This document shows positions 26,876 to 35,936 of a stretch of 64,000 nucleotides of DNA, piece by piece. Source of the stretch: CAWEBF01 sp963807235 (GTDB taxonomy: Bacteria > Acidobacteriota > Vicinamibacteria > Vicinamibacterales > UBA2999); NCBI GenBank assembly GCA_963807235.1, contig CAWEBF010000019.1, positions 86,371 through 150,370 on the forward strand, given 5' to 3'. Under the pieces are notes generated by a model, which saw only the letters and a program-made list of their open reading frames with translations, was not told the DNA's origin and ran no database searches. Every line of letters begins with the position of its first letter. Position 1 is the first letter of the stretch. A program made the translations under genes and the position numbers.

Positions 26876-27835
26876 CTACCGACCCGTGCTTTGCTCTCTG
26901 ATGGCGTCCTGTTCCGCTCGTTGCTTCGCTCCTTCCGCCAGGATCTGCTCGAGTGGCGGGTTGGGCGGCAGCTTCTTCATGTAGTCCTGATACTCGGGGA
27001 ACATCGTCTGTTCCCCGCCCCGCGCTGCCTCGAGCGGGATACCGTGGCTCATGAACCCTTGATTGTAGATGTGCGTGACGAAGGGCAGGCGCATCGGCAC
27101 GTGCCCCTCGGGCATTGGCACGTGGTTGTACGCCTGACACGGGTAGGGATCCATGGCGCCCTGGGGGAGGCGGACGTACAACTTGCTATAGACGAACGGC
27201 TGCGACAGGTACGCCGGATCCGAGATCATCATGATGTTGACGAGGATGTCGCCGTACCGGAACAGGCGCTCGTCCATCTCGGCCTTATCCGAGAGCAGCA
27301 GGCCCTGGGTTCGCTGCAGGAAGCCCTCCTTGAGGTGGGAGGTATGCACCCACAGCTCGTCGCCTACCCACCTGCCAGTCGAGAAACCCTGCCAGCTATG
27401 CGGCGCCCACGCGGGCGGACGCGGGCGACCGGAGTCCGGCATCCAGATGGTCCGGTGCTGCGCCGCAAACGACATCCGCATCTCGATCTTCGTCTGCCGC
27501 TGGCTGTCGGGATCGAGCGTCTCCCACATGCCCATGGTGCTGAGCGTCCTGGGCCCGTAGGTCGCGGGAAACGGCCGGCACTGCAGCTCCGCAATCATCA
27601 TCTCGTTCTCGTCGTACGTCGCCGCGGCCTTTCGTGCTGCGTCCGTAATCGGCAGGCCCGGGAACTCTCCCGGATCCGGACCACCGGCGTAATTGTGTGA
27701 ATCCTGGTCACCCAGCGGCTGCCAGTAACCGGTGACCAGCGACTGAGCCGACAGTTGAACGGCCAGAAGTGCGGCAACGCTGACGACAGCGGCCGCCAGG
27801 CACAGAAGACGTGACTTGATTGGCATGATGTTCAT
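26876..27835 (-). CDS. Secreted family B protein B4
   Basis: A 319-residue exported protein with a signal peptide to QLSAQ. It is the most divergent family B member: VTGYWQPLGDQDSHNYAGGPDPGEF, PGLPITDAARKAAATYDE, ELQCRPFPATYG, IWMPDSGRPRPPAWAPHSWQG, FSTGRWVGDELWVHTSHLK, and SDPAYLSQPF. The RRNGVP block is replaced by QRTQGLLLSDKAEMDE. It ends with a charged helical tail. It starts 17 bp after A3, so the order here is MBL-5, A3, B4, unlike the B-MBL-A order elsewhere. Function unknown. Confidence 0.75.
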   Translation of the reverse strand: MNIMPIKSRLLCLAAAVVSVAALLAVQLSAQSLVTGYWQPLGDQDSHNYAGGPDPGEFPGLPITDAARKAAATYDENEMMIAELQCRPFPATYGPRTLSTMGMWETLDPDSQRQTKIEMRMSFAAQHRTIWMPDSGRPRPPAWAPHSWQGFSTGRWVGDELWVHTSHLKEGFLQRTQGLLLSDKAEMDERLFRYGDILVNIMMISDPAYLSQPFVYSKLYVRLPQGAMDPYPCQAYNHVPMPEGHVPMRLPFVTHIYNQGFMSHGIPLEAARGGEQTMFPEYQDYMKKLPPNPPLEQILAEGAKQRAEQDAIREQSTGR

Positions 27836-27851
27836 CTCTCAACCTGGCGAA

Positions 27852-28748
27852 TCAGTTTCCCGCGACCTGGCTGCACGGGTGCGGCGCCCACTTCGAGCCG
27901 TCCGGCTCCTTCCGAAAATCCGCGGTGGTGTTGAACGGGCGGTTGAGATACTCGGGATCGATGACCTGGATGGTCACGTTGAACCATTGCGCGCCGGTCG
28001 GATCCTGGAACGTCCGATAGTGCTCGATCACGCGCGTTCGCGAGCCGTACGGCACCCCGTTACGCCGCAACCAGCCGGGCGAGAGGTTCGTCGTCAGCAC
28101 CGCCAGGCTCCCGCCCGGCTGCCGCTCGCCCTGCCGCTCGGTTCCCAGCCCGCCGCCCCTGCCCGCGGGGCCGCGCTGCCAGACGGCGGAGTTGATCTGA
28201 TAGGGACGCTCCCACATCGCTTCCGAAAAGCCCTGCAGCGAGGCGGGCTGCTGGCTCGTGCCGACCGTGCTCATCAACAGATCCTGCGGCAGGTCGCCAT
28301 ACAGGCGGCCGGCGTCGAAACGGAACAGACGTGTCTGCTGACCCCAGTCCGTCTCGATCTTCAGCACGTTCGGCGAGTCCCAGGTGATACGCAGGCGCGT
28401 CGGCATGCGCATCACGTTGGCGGCGCCGTAGGCGCGGCAGTCGACGATCCCCGAGGTCTGGTAATTCGCCCCACCATACCGCGCGGGATCGAACGAGTCG
28501 GCAATCTTGCGAGCGGCCGGCGTGAGCGGAATCTGCGCGTAGTCACCCTTGGGCGGCGTCATCATGCGAAAACGCCAGTCCTGGTTCACGACCGACACCC
28601 AATTGCCCGTCAGGTCGACGAGAGCCGCTGACTGGGCGGTCGGGGGTGGACCCTGCGGCTGGGCCGGAGCCTGCGCGACGAGCCCCCCTTGAATGCTCAT
28701 GAGCGCGCCTGCCAACGCGGCGGACCCGACGATGAGATGAACCTTCAT
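27852..28748 (-). CDS. Secreted family A protein A3
   Basis: Exported protein of about 298 residues. The start MKVHLIVGSAALAGALMS at 28748 overlaps the MBL-5 stop by 4 bp (ATGA). Family A motifs: DLTGNWVSVVNQDWRFRMMTPPKGDYAQIPLTPAARK, CRAYGAANVMRMPTRLRITW, LKIETDWGQQTRLFRF, GGSLAVLTTNLS, WLRRNGVPYGSRTRVIEHY, and DPEYLNRPFN. An insertion of about 30 residues precedes the SLQGFSEAMW block compared with A2. Coupling to the MBL stop, as in the other cassettes, supports a functional partnership. Function unknown. Confidence 0.78.
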   Translation of the reverse strand: MKVHLIVGSAALAGALMSIQGGLVAQAPAQPQGPPPTAQSAALVDLTGNWVSVVNQDWRFRMMTPPKGDYAQIPLTPAARKIADSFDPARYGGANYQTSGIVDCRAYGAANVMRMPTRLRITWDSPNVLKIETDWGQQTRLFRFDAGRLYGDLPQDLLMSTVGTSQQPASLQGFSEAMWERPYQINSAVWQRGPAGRGGGLGTERQGERQPGGSLAVLTTNLSPGWLRRNGVPYGSRTRVIEHYRTFQDPTGAQWFNVTIQVIDPEYLNRPFNTTADFRKEPDGSKWAPHPCSQVAGN

Positions 28749-29906
28749 GGACGTGTCTCCACGGTCGCGTTCTCGACCGAGAAGAAGACGGGACCCTTGG
28801 CGGGCAGCGTGTTGTAGATCGCCGTGATGAAGTCGCGCGTCGTCCACGGTCCGCTCGTTCTGCCCCAGCGCTGGTCGTAACCCTCGCTGGGCTTGAGCGC
28901 CAGCACCTGCTCCAGCGTCCTGCCCTCATTCTTGTAGTACTGAACGAGGTTGCGGATGATCGTGATCATGTTCTTGTAGAGCACCACATCTGTCTGAGTG
29001 GCCAAGCGGCCATGCCCCGGGACGATCAGCGTCCCACCGTCGGCCTGCCTGTCGGGCACCGCCATGTCGATGACCTTGTTGAGCGCGATCAGCAGGCCGT
29101 CGATGGTTCCGCCGCGCGCCACGTCGATGACCGGGTAGCCCGTCATGTCGACCACGTCGCCAACGACGAGCACGTCCGATTCGCGGAACAAGACGATCAA
29201 CTGGCCATCGGTATTCGCACTGCGGGGGTGGTAAATCTCCACGGCCTCGCCATTGAAGCGGCGGCCGTCGCTCTCGAAGCCTTCCAAATCGGTGGGCCAT
29301 AGTGCCTGGGGGACGTTCTCTGCCACCAGGCGCGCCTGCACGTTCTCATGGGCGAACACCTCGGCGCCCGGGGCTCCCGAAGGCGGTTGCCGGCCCGCGT
29401 TCTTCGCCGGCGATGATCTGGCTGCCGGCTTTGCGAATGATCTCGTTGCCACCAATATGGTCGGCACGTCCGTTGGTGTTCACCACCGTGCGGATCGCCT
29501 TGTGAGTACCGCCCCGTTCCTGTGCGAGCCGCTGGATCTGCGCGAGCAGCTTCGGCGCCATCGCCTGCGTGCCCGTATCGACCACGAGCACGCCCTGGTC
29601 GCCGACGTGCACCGTCACGTTCGACTCGCCGCCGGCCATGAGCCAGACCCGCCCGCGCATATGCCAGGGTTGAATCTCCCCATTCCCCTGGGGCGGCGCA
29701 TAGGGATCGGCGCTGGGCGCGTACAGGTTCACCGGTTCACCAAACGCCGGCTGTGCCGCCTGAGGCGGGGTCCCGGCCGGTCTCTGCTGACCAGCAACCG
29801 CGACGGTAAGGCTCGCCGCCACCAGCCCAAGCCCTGCCCACCAGGCACGGCGAGAAGCAAGCGATCCGGCGCGCGGGCCGCCTCGTTCCGAACTGAACGT
29901 GTGCAT
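28745..29906 (-). CDS. Cassette MBL-5: secreted MBL-fold protein with degenerate metal site, one frameshift
   Basis: The start at 29906 gives MHTFSSERGGPRAGSLASRRAWWAG and a signal peptide, then MRGRVWLMAGGESNVTVHVGDQGVLVVDTG. Around 29390-29410 the frame changes and continues as VFAHENVQARLVAENV to the stop at 28745. The metal motif is NTNGRADHIGGN (His to Asn and His to Arg; Asp-His kept). The next ligand region reads SANTDGQ (His lost), while VVGD and VPGHGR remain. Canonical binuclear catalysis is unlikely. The 5' third is nearly identical in DNA to a truncated copy at 38547-38981. It is the first gene of the MBL-5/A3/B4/lactonase operon. Confidence 0.75.
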
Positions 29907-30109
29907 GGTTATTCCGTCGTCATATCGAGTGAAAGCGCCGAAGTTGATCGTGACGTCCGCCTGTCGAAATGGTGGCGGGACTATGTCACCGGTCAACTCA
30001 TTGTCGTCAAGGGATTCTATTACCATGCGTATTGGGAAACTGTTGTCCTCCGCGTAGGAATCGCACTACGGCGTCGCGAAGCCGGTGCGGACGAGTCCGG
30101 CGCGCAGCG

Positions 30110-30251
30110 CCTCCCGCACCTCGGGACGCGGCGATACCTCGAGCGCGAGGCCGAGCTGATCGGCAGAAAGGGTTTCGCCGGGATGTCCGCACGGGACCTG
30201 CGGTGAGCTCGAGTTCAGCAAGGCCACTTTTTCTATCACGTCAGGAGCAAA
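30110..30251 (+). pseudogene. TetR-family helix-turn-helix remnant
   Basis: The plus strand encodes LGTRRYLEREAELIGRKGFAGMSARDL, then a stop and frame changes, and then ELEFSKATF and YHVRSK. This reproduces the helix-turn-helix of the TetR at 19770-20414 (AAHLIGKKGFVGMSAQNIADELQFSKANFFYHVRSK) in broken form. No effector domain follows. It lies just upstream of, and divergent from, MBL-5 and is probably a decayed local regulator. I see nothing coding in 30252-30417. Confidence 0.65.
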
Positions 30252-30417
30252 CCCCCGCGTTTCTCAGACGGTCGGTTGAACGATGGTTACTCGATAACAA
30301 CAGGATTGCGCCAGGCCTCCCTGCCATCGCGACATCTGAGGTGCGTAGCGCGGAACCAGATGTCCTGGTAATTCACGGTCAACGGAACCCGTGCCGTGCA
30401 CCGCAACGACCCGCTCT

Positions 30418-31320
30418 TTATTGCTTCTGTAGCTCCTGGTACATGGTCGTGAAGTTCCCCGCTGCCCCGCCGCGCGCCCCCGGTCCCGGGGGCGTCAGCT
30501 CGTATCCCCTGAACTTGTCGCCCGGGTTGAACTCGGCCGCCGCCTGCTGCGGCGTCTTGCCCGCCTTGAGCGACGCGCGCGCGTGATCCGCAATGGCGCG
30601 ATTGAATTCGCCGAACAGCACGAACTCGGACCAGGGGCGAACGGCGTCGTGGCCGGTGATCACCCGATCCACGTTGGTGACGCCAGCGACAGTCTTGGCG
30701 ATCGTGTTCCCGTAATTGAGCACGCTGCCACCGCCGTTGACGTCCACGTACGGCGCGGCCGTCGCCGTCGTCTGGAACACGTCGCCGGCGTGCATCACGC
30801 GCGCGCGGCGGAACACGACGAAGGCGTCGCCGTTCGTGTGGGCCAGGCCAAAGAAGTAAAGGTCGATCGCGTCGTTCCCGCTGAACAGCGTCAGCCGATC
30901 CTTGAACACCCGGTCCGGCTGGCCGTGTCTGGTGGCGGCGTCCTGGAACGCGCGCATTGCCCGCATTGCCGTGCCCGCGTTCTCCTGCGTCACGATCTCG
31001 ACGCTTGCCGGGTAGAAGGCGTTGGCGCCGGTGTGGTCGCCGTGCATGTGGGTGTTGATGATGGTCGTGATCGGCTTGTCGGTCACCGACCGGATGCGAT
31101 CGAGCAGCGGCTGGCCCTGATCGGGAAATTTCGTGTCCACGATCACGACGCCGTCGGCGGCGACGTACACCGCGCTGTTCCCGCCCCCGCCGGGAACCAC
31201 GTAGAGGTTGTCCGCCAGCTTCTCGATCGCGCCAATCGGCGGCAGCTGCACTTGCGTCGCGACGCTGACGAGTCCGAAGCCCACGGTAACGATGAATCCG
31301 AGGATGAAACCGCGCTTCAT
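30418..31320 (-). CDS. MBL-6: exported MBL-fold hydrolase, complete metal site
   Basis: About 300 residues starting at MKRGFILGFIVTVGFG (31320; AAAGGAG 6 bp upstream) with a signal peptide. Ligands are intact: NTHMHGDHTGAN, LAHTNGD, HAGD and ITGHD. The DGVVIVDTKF and GGGSVLNYGNTIAK segments place it in the general MBL hydrolase group, separate from cassette MBLs. It appears monocistronic. Its upstream region contains a TetR-type operator variant at 31410-31427. A Gly/Pro/Arg-rich patch occurs near the C-terminus (PGPGARGGAAG). Substrate unknown. Confidence 0.8.
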   Translation of the reverse strand: MKRGFILGFIVTVGFGLVSVATQVQLPPIGAIEKLADNLYVVPGGGGNSAVYVAADGVVIVDTKFPDQGQPLLDRIRSVTDKPITTIINTHMHGDHTGANAFYPASVEIVTQENAGTAMRAMRAFQDAATRHGQPDRVFKDRLTLFSGNDAIDLYFFGLAHTNGDAFVVFRRARVMHAGDVFQTTATAAPYVDVNGGGSVLNYGNTIAKTVAGVTNVDRVITGHDAVRPWSEFVLFGEFNRAIADHARASLKAGKTPQQAAAEFNPGDKFRGYELTPPGPGARGGAAGNFTTMYQELQKQ

Positions 31321-31409
31321 ACCAGGCTCCTTTGGCGTTCGTTGCTTGTGCCGCGCCGCCGGTACTTCGGATACCAAGTGGGAGAACGGGCGTGGATCGA
31401 TCGAGGACA

Positions 31410-31427
31410 CTAACCGACTGGTCGGTC
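31410..31427 (-). promoter_or_regulatory. TetR-type operator variant (site 3)
   Basis: CTAACCGACTGGTCGGTC, containing the inverted repeat ACCGAC-TG-GTCGGT (31413-31426), lies 90 bp before the MBL-6 ATG. The half sites match the family seen at 19547, 25450 and 37168, but the spacing differs, and no convincing -35/-10 pair was found next to it. Assignment to the same regulator is weaker than for the other sites. Confidence 0.45.
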
Positions 31428-31433
31428 CCGCGC

Positions 31434-31520
31434 CACGAGCTGTCGCGCGAGACCATCACACGTCAGCTTCAGGAATTCGCCACCTCCGGACTCCTGATCG
31501 CGCCGCCGCGCGACAAGTAA
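31434..31520 (+). pseudogene. Possible Crp/Fnr-type helix-turn-helix remnant
   Basis: A short plus-strand segment encodes HELSRETITRQLQEFATSG followed by LLIAPPRDK and a stop. The pattern SRETxxRxLxxxxxxGLI resembles the recognition helix region of Crp/Fnr regulators. No cyclic-nucleotide domain is present upstream. It could be chance similarity. The surrounding gap 31428-31697 shows no other gene. Confidence 0.3.
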
Positions 31521-31697
31521 CGGCGCCGCGCGTCGAGCCTCCGGGCTCCGGCGCCCGCGACCGCGAATGACAGCAGCACCACACAGTAGAGAGGAGCGCC
31601 TCGATGCCGCCGTTGCAGATCGGCCAGACCATCCCGCGGGCCGCGCGATGAGCGCGTACGCCAACAGCGCGTCGATCGAAATTAGGACGGCCGCCGT

Positions 31698-31733
31698 TCT
31701 AAACTCCACGCTCGGTACTATACGGAGTTTAGA
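31698..31733. terminator. Inverted repeat downstream of A4, possible terminator
   Basis: TCTAAACTCC (31698-31707) and GGAGTTTAGA (31724-31733) form a perfect 10-bp stem with a 16-nt loop, ending 6 bp beyond the A4 stop codon on the minus strand. An alternative pairing of CTCGGT with ACCGAG overlaps it. There is no T-run, so termination is a guess. A regulator site is the alternative. Confidence 0.5.
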
Positions 31734-31738
31734 CCGAG

Positions 31739-32656
31739 CTAGTTGCCTCTGCCGCCTCCCCGTGCGGCAGCTTCGCCCTCGACCGGTGGTGTCATCTCGC
31801 ACGGCCGCGGGCTGAACTTGGCGGCATCCGGTTCGCGCTTGAACTGACTGGTCAGCACGAACGGCTGCGCGAGGTAGCTCGGATCGTCCAGGATCGAGGT
31901 GACGATGAGCCACGATTCGTTGTTGGGGCCCGGCACCCGATCGAAGTACTCCGTGAACACGGCATCACCGCTGTAGGGAGCACCGTTTCTACGGAAATAT
32001 CCCGGGCGCAGGTTGGTGGTCACCACCTTCAAAGCGCCGCTCGGCGGCGGCAGGCCGCGCCCGCGACCGGCGGCATTGGGCGGCACAGCCCGGGCTTCCA
32101 ACTGATTCTCCCACTGCGCCACCGAGAATCCCTGCCAGCTCGGCGGACCTGCCGGCGCCGGCGCCGACGCGCGAGGCGTACCCGCCGCGCGGAAGTTGAA
32201 CTGGCGAACCTGCTGGCCGTTGTCCGACTCCAGCTTCAGCGTCGTGTCGTTTTCCCAGGAGATGCGCAACCGCGTCGGCAGGCGCATCAGACCTGGCGCG
32301 CCATGCGCCTTGCATTGCTCCCCGGCGGCGACGTCCCTGGCCAAGTCCCACGTATTGCCAACGCGCCGCCCCTCCTCGTTGAGCGGAGCACTGGCGAAGT
32401 CGCCCTTGGGCGGTGTGACCATGCGGAAGCGCCAGTCCTCAGTGATGGCTGCGGCCCACACGCCCGTCAGATCCGCGGGAGCCGCGGCACGAGGCGTGGC
32501 GGGCGGCTGCTGCTGCCCTCGTCCCGCCGGCGGCGCCTGCCCTCTGCCGGCTGGCGCCTGTTGCGCCGACACGCCCGGCATCAGCACGCTCACGGTGATC
32601 GCGCCGGCGATCACGACTGCGAGTGCGGCGATCGTGCGCCCATTGCCATGACCCAT
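31739..32656 (-). CDS. Secreted family A protein A4
   Basis: About 305 residues from ATG 32656 (GGAG 9 bp upstream); an in-frame GTG at 32671 directly after the MBL-7 stop is an alternative. Signal peptide to VSAQQ, then a linker rich in Gly/Arg/Pro, then DLTGVWAAAITEDWRFRMVTPPKGDFASAPLNEEGRR, CKAHGAPGLMRLPTRLRISW, SWQGFSVAQW, GALKVVTTNLRPGYFRRNG, APYSGDAVFTEYFD, and DPSYLAQPF. The last motif is followed by PRPCEM and a Gly-rich tail. It is the third gene of cassette v (B5, MBL-7, A4). Function unknown. Confidence 0.78.
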   Translation of the reverse strand: MGHGNGRTIAALAVVIAGAITVSVLMPGVSAQQAPAGRGQAPPAGRGQQQPPATPRAAAPADLTGVWAAAITEDWRFRMVTPPKGDFASAPLNEEGRRVGNTWDLARDVAAGEQCKAHGAPGLMRLPTRLRISWENDTTLKLESDNGQQVRQFNFRAAGTPRASAPAPAGPPSWQGFSVAQWENQLEARAVPPNAAGRGRGLPPPSGALKVVTTNLRPGYFRRNGAPYSGDAVFTEYFDRVPGPNNESWLIVTSILDDPSYLAQPFVLTSQFKREPDAAKFSPRPCEMTPPVEGEAAARGGGRGN

Positions 32657-32671
32657 GTGTCCGGTCTCCAC

Positions 32672-33673
32672 CTACTTACCACCCACTGTTCGATACACCG
32701 CCTCGATGAACCTGTCGGTCGTCCATGGCCCCGCGGTCGCGCCATAGTAGCCATCGTATTCAAGCGAGGGGCGCGCCGCCCTGACCTGCGGCAGCGTCAT
32801 CCCCTTCTTGACCATTTCCGCGACGCGGTCGCGGATGATCGTCACCATGTCGCGGTAGTCGACCACTTCCGCCTCGTTGCAGATGCGGCCGCGGCCGGGG
32901 ATGATGCGCGTACCGCCCATCATGTTCCGCTCCGGAACGGTGATGTCGAGCAGCGCGTTGAGCCCGTCGATGACGCCGTTGACGGTGCCGCCGTGCGCCG
33001 TGTCGATCCGGGGATAGCTGTGGGGGATGAAGATGTCGCCCGTGGCCACCACGTCCGACTTGCGAAAGTAGACGAACAGATCGCCGCTGGTGTGCGCCGC
33101 GGGCTGGTGCAGGAGCGCGATCGACTCGCCGCTGGCGAAGATGTCCTTCTTTGGCGTAAAGAACGTCGAGGTCGGCAGGCCGTCCCCGGTCACACCGGCC
33201 CCGCCCGGCGGTGCCAGCACCATCAGGTTGAATGCATTCTCATGGGCGATGGTGGCCACTCCGACGTTCTGTCCACCGGCGTTGCCGCCACCGACCTGGC
33301 CGGTCAACAGCCGGACACCGCCGGTTTTGACGATCAGCTCGTTCCCCGCCACGCGATCGACGTCGCCACTGGTGTTGACGAGATTGCGAATCGGCTTGGT
33401 GGTCAACGTGCGGATCGCCGCGAGAATCTTTGGGGTGTAGGCGGCTTGTCCCGAGTCGACGACGAGCACCCCTTCGTCGCCGACGTCCACGGCGACGTTC
33501 GGGCCGTCGCCGGCGAGCATATAGACCTGGCCCTGAACCTTCAGCACCTCGACCCCGTCGACAACGAGCGGCGGTGGTGGAGGTTCGAGCGAAACAGTGG
33601 TAACCGGTTGCTGCCCCGACACGATCGGCGCTGCCGCCAACGCGGCCATGGCGATCAGAACGATACGTTTCAT
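32672..33673 (-). CDS. Cassette MBL-7: secreted MBL-fold pseudoenzyme candidate
   Basis: About 333 residues starting at MKRIVLIAMAALAAAPIVSGQ (33673). The metal motif is NTSGDVDRVAGN (His to Ser, His to Asp, last His to Arg) and the late GHG is GRG (IPGRGR), while AAHTSGD and VATGD are kept. At least four of the six usual ligands are gone in an otherwise intact reading frame of normal length, so the fold is maintained without the classical catalytic site. It follows B5 by 75 bp and precedes A4 by 15 bp. A binding or scaffold role is plausible but untested. Confidence 0.78.
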   Translation of the reverse strand: MKRIVLIAMAALAAAPIVSGQQPVTTVSLEPPPPPLVVDGVEVLKVQGQVYMLAGDGPNVAVDVGDEGVLVVDSGQAAYTPKILAAIRTLTTKPIRNLVNTSGDVDRVAGNELIVKTGGVRLLTGQVGGGNAGGQNVGVATIAHENAFNLMVLAPPGGAGVTGDGLPTSTFFTPKKDIFASGESIALLHQPAAHTSGDLFVYFRKSDVVATGDIFIPHSYPRIDTAHGGTVNGVIDGLNALLDITVPERNMMGGTRIIPGRGRICNEAEVVDYRDMVTIIRDRVAEMVKKGMTLPQVRAARPSLEYDGYYGATAGPWTTDRFIEAVYRTVGGK

Positions 33674-33748
33674 GTCTATGTGTCTTCCTTTGATGGCCCG
33701 CGCCACGTTACCGAGGAGCGGCGCCGGCAGAAGCACGGCGGTCACCGA

Positions 33749-34642
33749 CTACCTTGCCGAGCTGGCCGCGCCCGCCGACCGAAGCAGCTGGCGAATCCTG
33801 AGCTCGTATTCCGGATAAATCGTGTCCTTCCCGCCCTGAACCACTTCGAACGGCAAGCCGAACCGCTTGGCGAATTCCTCGTGCTTCGTGTCGACCGGGT
33901 AATGCGGCACGTAGCCATCCGGGTGCCCGGCCACTTCGTCGACCGCCTCGAAGATCCACCGCTCGTCAGGCACGGCGTTGGTGGTCCGCACGAACGACTG
34001 CGTCCGGATGAAGGGCTCCTCGAGGTAGACCGGATCGTCCACGATCGTGACCACCGTGAGGTACTCCCCGTGACGGATGTAATGCTCGGTCAAGACGGCC
34101 TTCGGGCTGGTCGCGACGCCGTTGCGCTGGATGACGCCCCATTTGTTGTGCGTCGTCGTCACCGTGAGCCGATTGCCGTCGACGACGCCGGTGGAAAAGC
34201 CTTCCCACTGATACTCGGCGTTCGGTGACGGGTGCGGCCGGCCGTCCATCCAGATGATCCGGTCGGCACGCCCGTAGAGCCCTTCCATCGCGTAGGCGAC
34301 AAACTGATGCGTGACGGGATGATGGCGCCGCGTGATCCGCAGCTGTGGCCCCGGGCCGCGCATCGAGTAGACCGCGGGGTGCGGCTGGGTCATCCGCTCG
34401 GGCCGCGCCAGAATCGACGCGTCCCACGCCGTCGCCTTTCGCCGCGCGGCGGCGTTAATCGGCAATCCCGTGTAATCACCAAGCTCGGGACCCGGTAAGC
34501 GGTGCGGCTGGTCCTCGGTGATGAGTGGCGCCCACTCGCCGGCAATCGGGACCTCGGCAGCGAGGTCCTGCGCGACGGCCGGAGCGACGGCAAGCATGCT
34601 GACGAGCACGGAGACGACGGCTGCAGACGACTTAACACCCAT
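33749..34642 (-). CDS. Secreted family B protein B5
   Basis: About 297 residues from MGVKSSAAVVSVLVSML (34642; GGAGAG upstream), signal peptide to AVAQ. Motifs: IAGEWAPLITEDQPHRLPGPELGDY, GLPINAAARRKATAWDAS, RPERMTQPHP, IIWMDGRPHPSPNAEYQWEG, VDGNRLTVTTTHNKWGVIQRNG, and VDDPVYLEEPFIRTQSF. The usual PE.QC cysteine is Met here (PERMTQPHP), so that Cys is not essential to the family. It is the first gene of cassette v, after the terminator at 34749-34791. Function unknown. Confidence 0.76.
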   Translation of the reverse strand: MGVKSSAAVVSVLVSMLAVAPAVAQDLAAEVPIAGEWAPLITEDQPHRLPGPELGDYTGLPINAAARRKATAWDASILARPERMTQPHPAVYSMRGPGPQLRITRRHHPVTHQFVAYAMEGLYGRADRIIWMDGRPHPSPNAEYQWEGFSTGVVDGNRLTVTTTHNKWGVIQRNGVATSPKAVLTEHYIRHGEYLTVVTIVDDPVYLEEPFIRTQSFVRTTNAVPDERWIFEAVDEVAGHPDGYVPHYPVDTKHEEFAKRFGLPFEVVQGGKDTIYPEYELRIRQLLRSAGAASSAR

Positions 34643-34748
34643 TCCAGACTCTCCAAACGTCCGCCGGGACGCGCGCACAAACACTCGTCCCGTCAGTAGG
34701 GTTACCTGTTTCCTGAGGCAGGCGCAGGCGCGTTCCCTCTGCCGCCCT

Positions 34749-34791
34749 GGGCGTTAGCGCCCCCCGGCAGGAAGGTATCCCGCTAACGCCC
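34749..34791 (-). terminator. Hairpin at the end of MBL-8
   Basis: GGGCGTTAGCG (34749-34759) and CGCTAACGCCC (34781-34791) form a perfect 11-bp stem with a 21-nt loop that overlaps the last codons of MBL-8. It separates the NHL/MBL-8 operon from cassette v. No T-tract follows, so it could also act on mRNA stability. Confidence 0.55.
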
Positions 34792-35897
34792 GGCGGGCAG
34801 ATGGGTCTTTACCTCGTTGTACATCTGCTCGTAAAACCGGGTGCTGGTCTGCACCGTATTGTCCGAACAGCAGATTTCAGTCGCGAAACGCTTGTCGAAC
34901 TCGCGAGTTGGACGGGCCTCTCGTATCTGCTCCAAGGTCATCCCCTGCGCCACCATCTTCACGAAGCGATCGTGGATGGTGATGAGCGCGTCACGATTCG
35001 CGATCAGATCGGCGCGCTTGCCAAGCTGTCCGTGGCCGGGAACGAAGATCGTATCCTCGTTGGTGAGCGCCAGCGCCCGGTTGTAATTGTCGACAAAGTT
35101 CTCGACCGTGCCGCCTTGCGCCACGTTAATCGACGGATAGTCGTTGGTCCACGCGTCACCGAAGACCCACACGTTGGACCTGGTGAAGTACACCGCCAAG
35201 TCGCCATCGGTGTGCGACGCTTTCAACGGCACGAACATCACGTCCTCACCGTTGAAGTGGAACGTCATCGGCGCATCCGACGTAATGTTCGGCCACCCAG
35301 CCGGCGGCACGGGTGCTGGACCACGACCTGGCGCCGGGCCACCGGCCGCAGGAGCGGCGCCGCGGCCTTCTCCTGCTGGCTGGCCTGGGGCCCCGGCAGG
35401 CGCGTTATTCCCGCGCGCAGCTTGTGGCTGCCCTTGTCGCATCAGGGCGTTTCTCGTATTGGTGTGCGCAAAAACGAGCGCGCCTATCTTGGCTAGGCTC
35501 GCGTTGTTCTGGAGGTGGTCGCCGTGGGAATGCGAGTTCGTGACGATCCGGATCGGCTTGTCCGAGATCTTGCGAACGGCGCCCATGATCTGGTCGTAGA
35601 ACATGCTGAAGCTGTTGTCGGCGAGGAGCACGCCATCCTCGCCAGTCTGCACCACCACATTATTGGTGACGGCGATGACGTGGACCTGGTCGGCGATGCG
35701 ACGGGCGACGAGGCCCTGCTTGACCACCTCGGGATAGCGCGGATCGTTCAGGCCCTGGAAGCCGCGAAAGTCGGGAAGCGGCCCGATGCCGCTGGGAAAC
35801 GGAATCCCCTGCATCGCGGCAGTCGCGCCCACGGCTACCGCGAAGACCACGGTCAGGACGTTACGCCGGCGCGACGTTCGTGTAAGGTTCGGGCGCA
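34783..35897 (-). CDS. MBL-8: exported MBL-fold hydrolase, complete metal site
   Basis: About 370 residues from MRPNLTRTSRRRNVL (35897; AAGGAG 7 bp upstream). An in-frame ATG at 35940 overlapping the NHL stop is an alternative start. Ligands: TNSHSHGDHLQNN, ASHTDGD, VFGD, and VPGHG. A long Gly/Ala/Pro/Arg-rich insertion (about residues 165-205) interrupts the domain. The C-terminal part has an unusual adjacent pair of cysteines (ATEICCSDN). It is in one transcript with the upstream NHL propeller and so is probably under the TetR-type site at 37168. Substrate unknown. Confidence 0.8.
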
Positions 35898-35936
35898 TCC
35901 AAGTTCTCCTTCTGATCTCGCGAATCATCTCGCTGC

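Noticed and set aside
32303..34228. A 641-codon open frame on the plus strand
   Set aside because: It lies antisense to A4, MBL-7 and B5, which have clear family motifs and Shine-Dalgarno sites. Its translation has high-GC composition and no recognisable domain.
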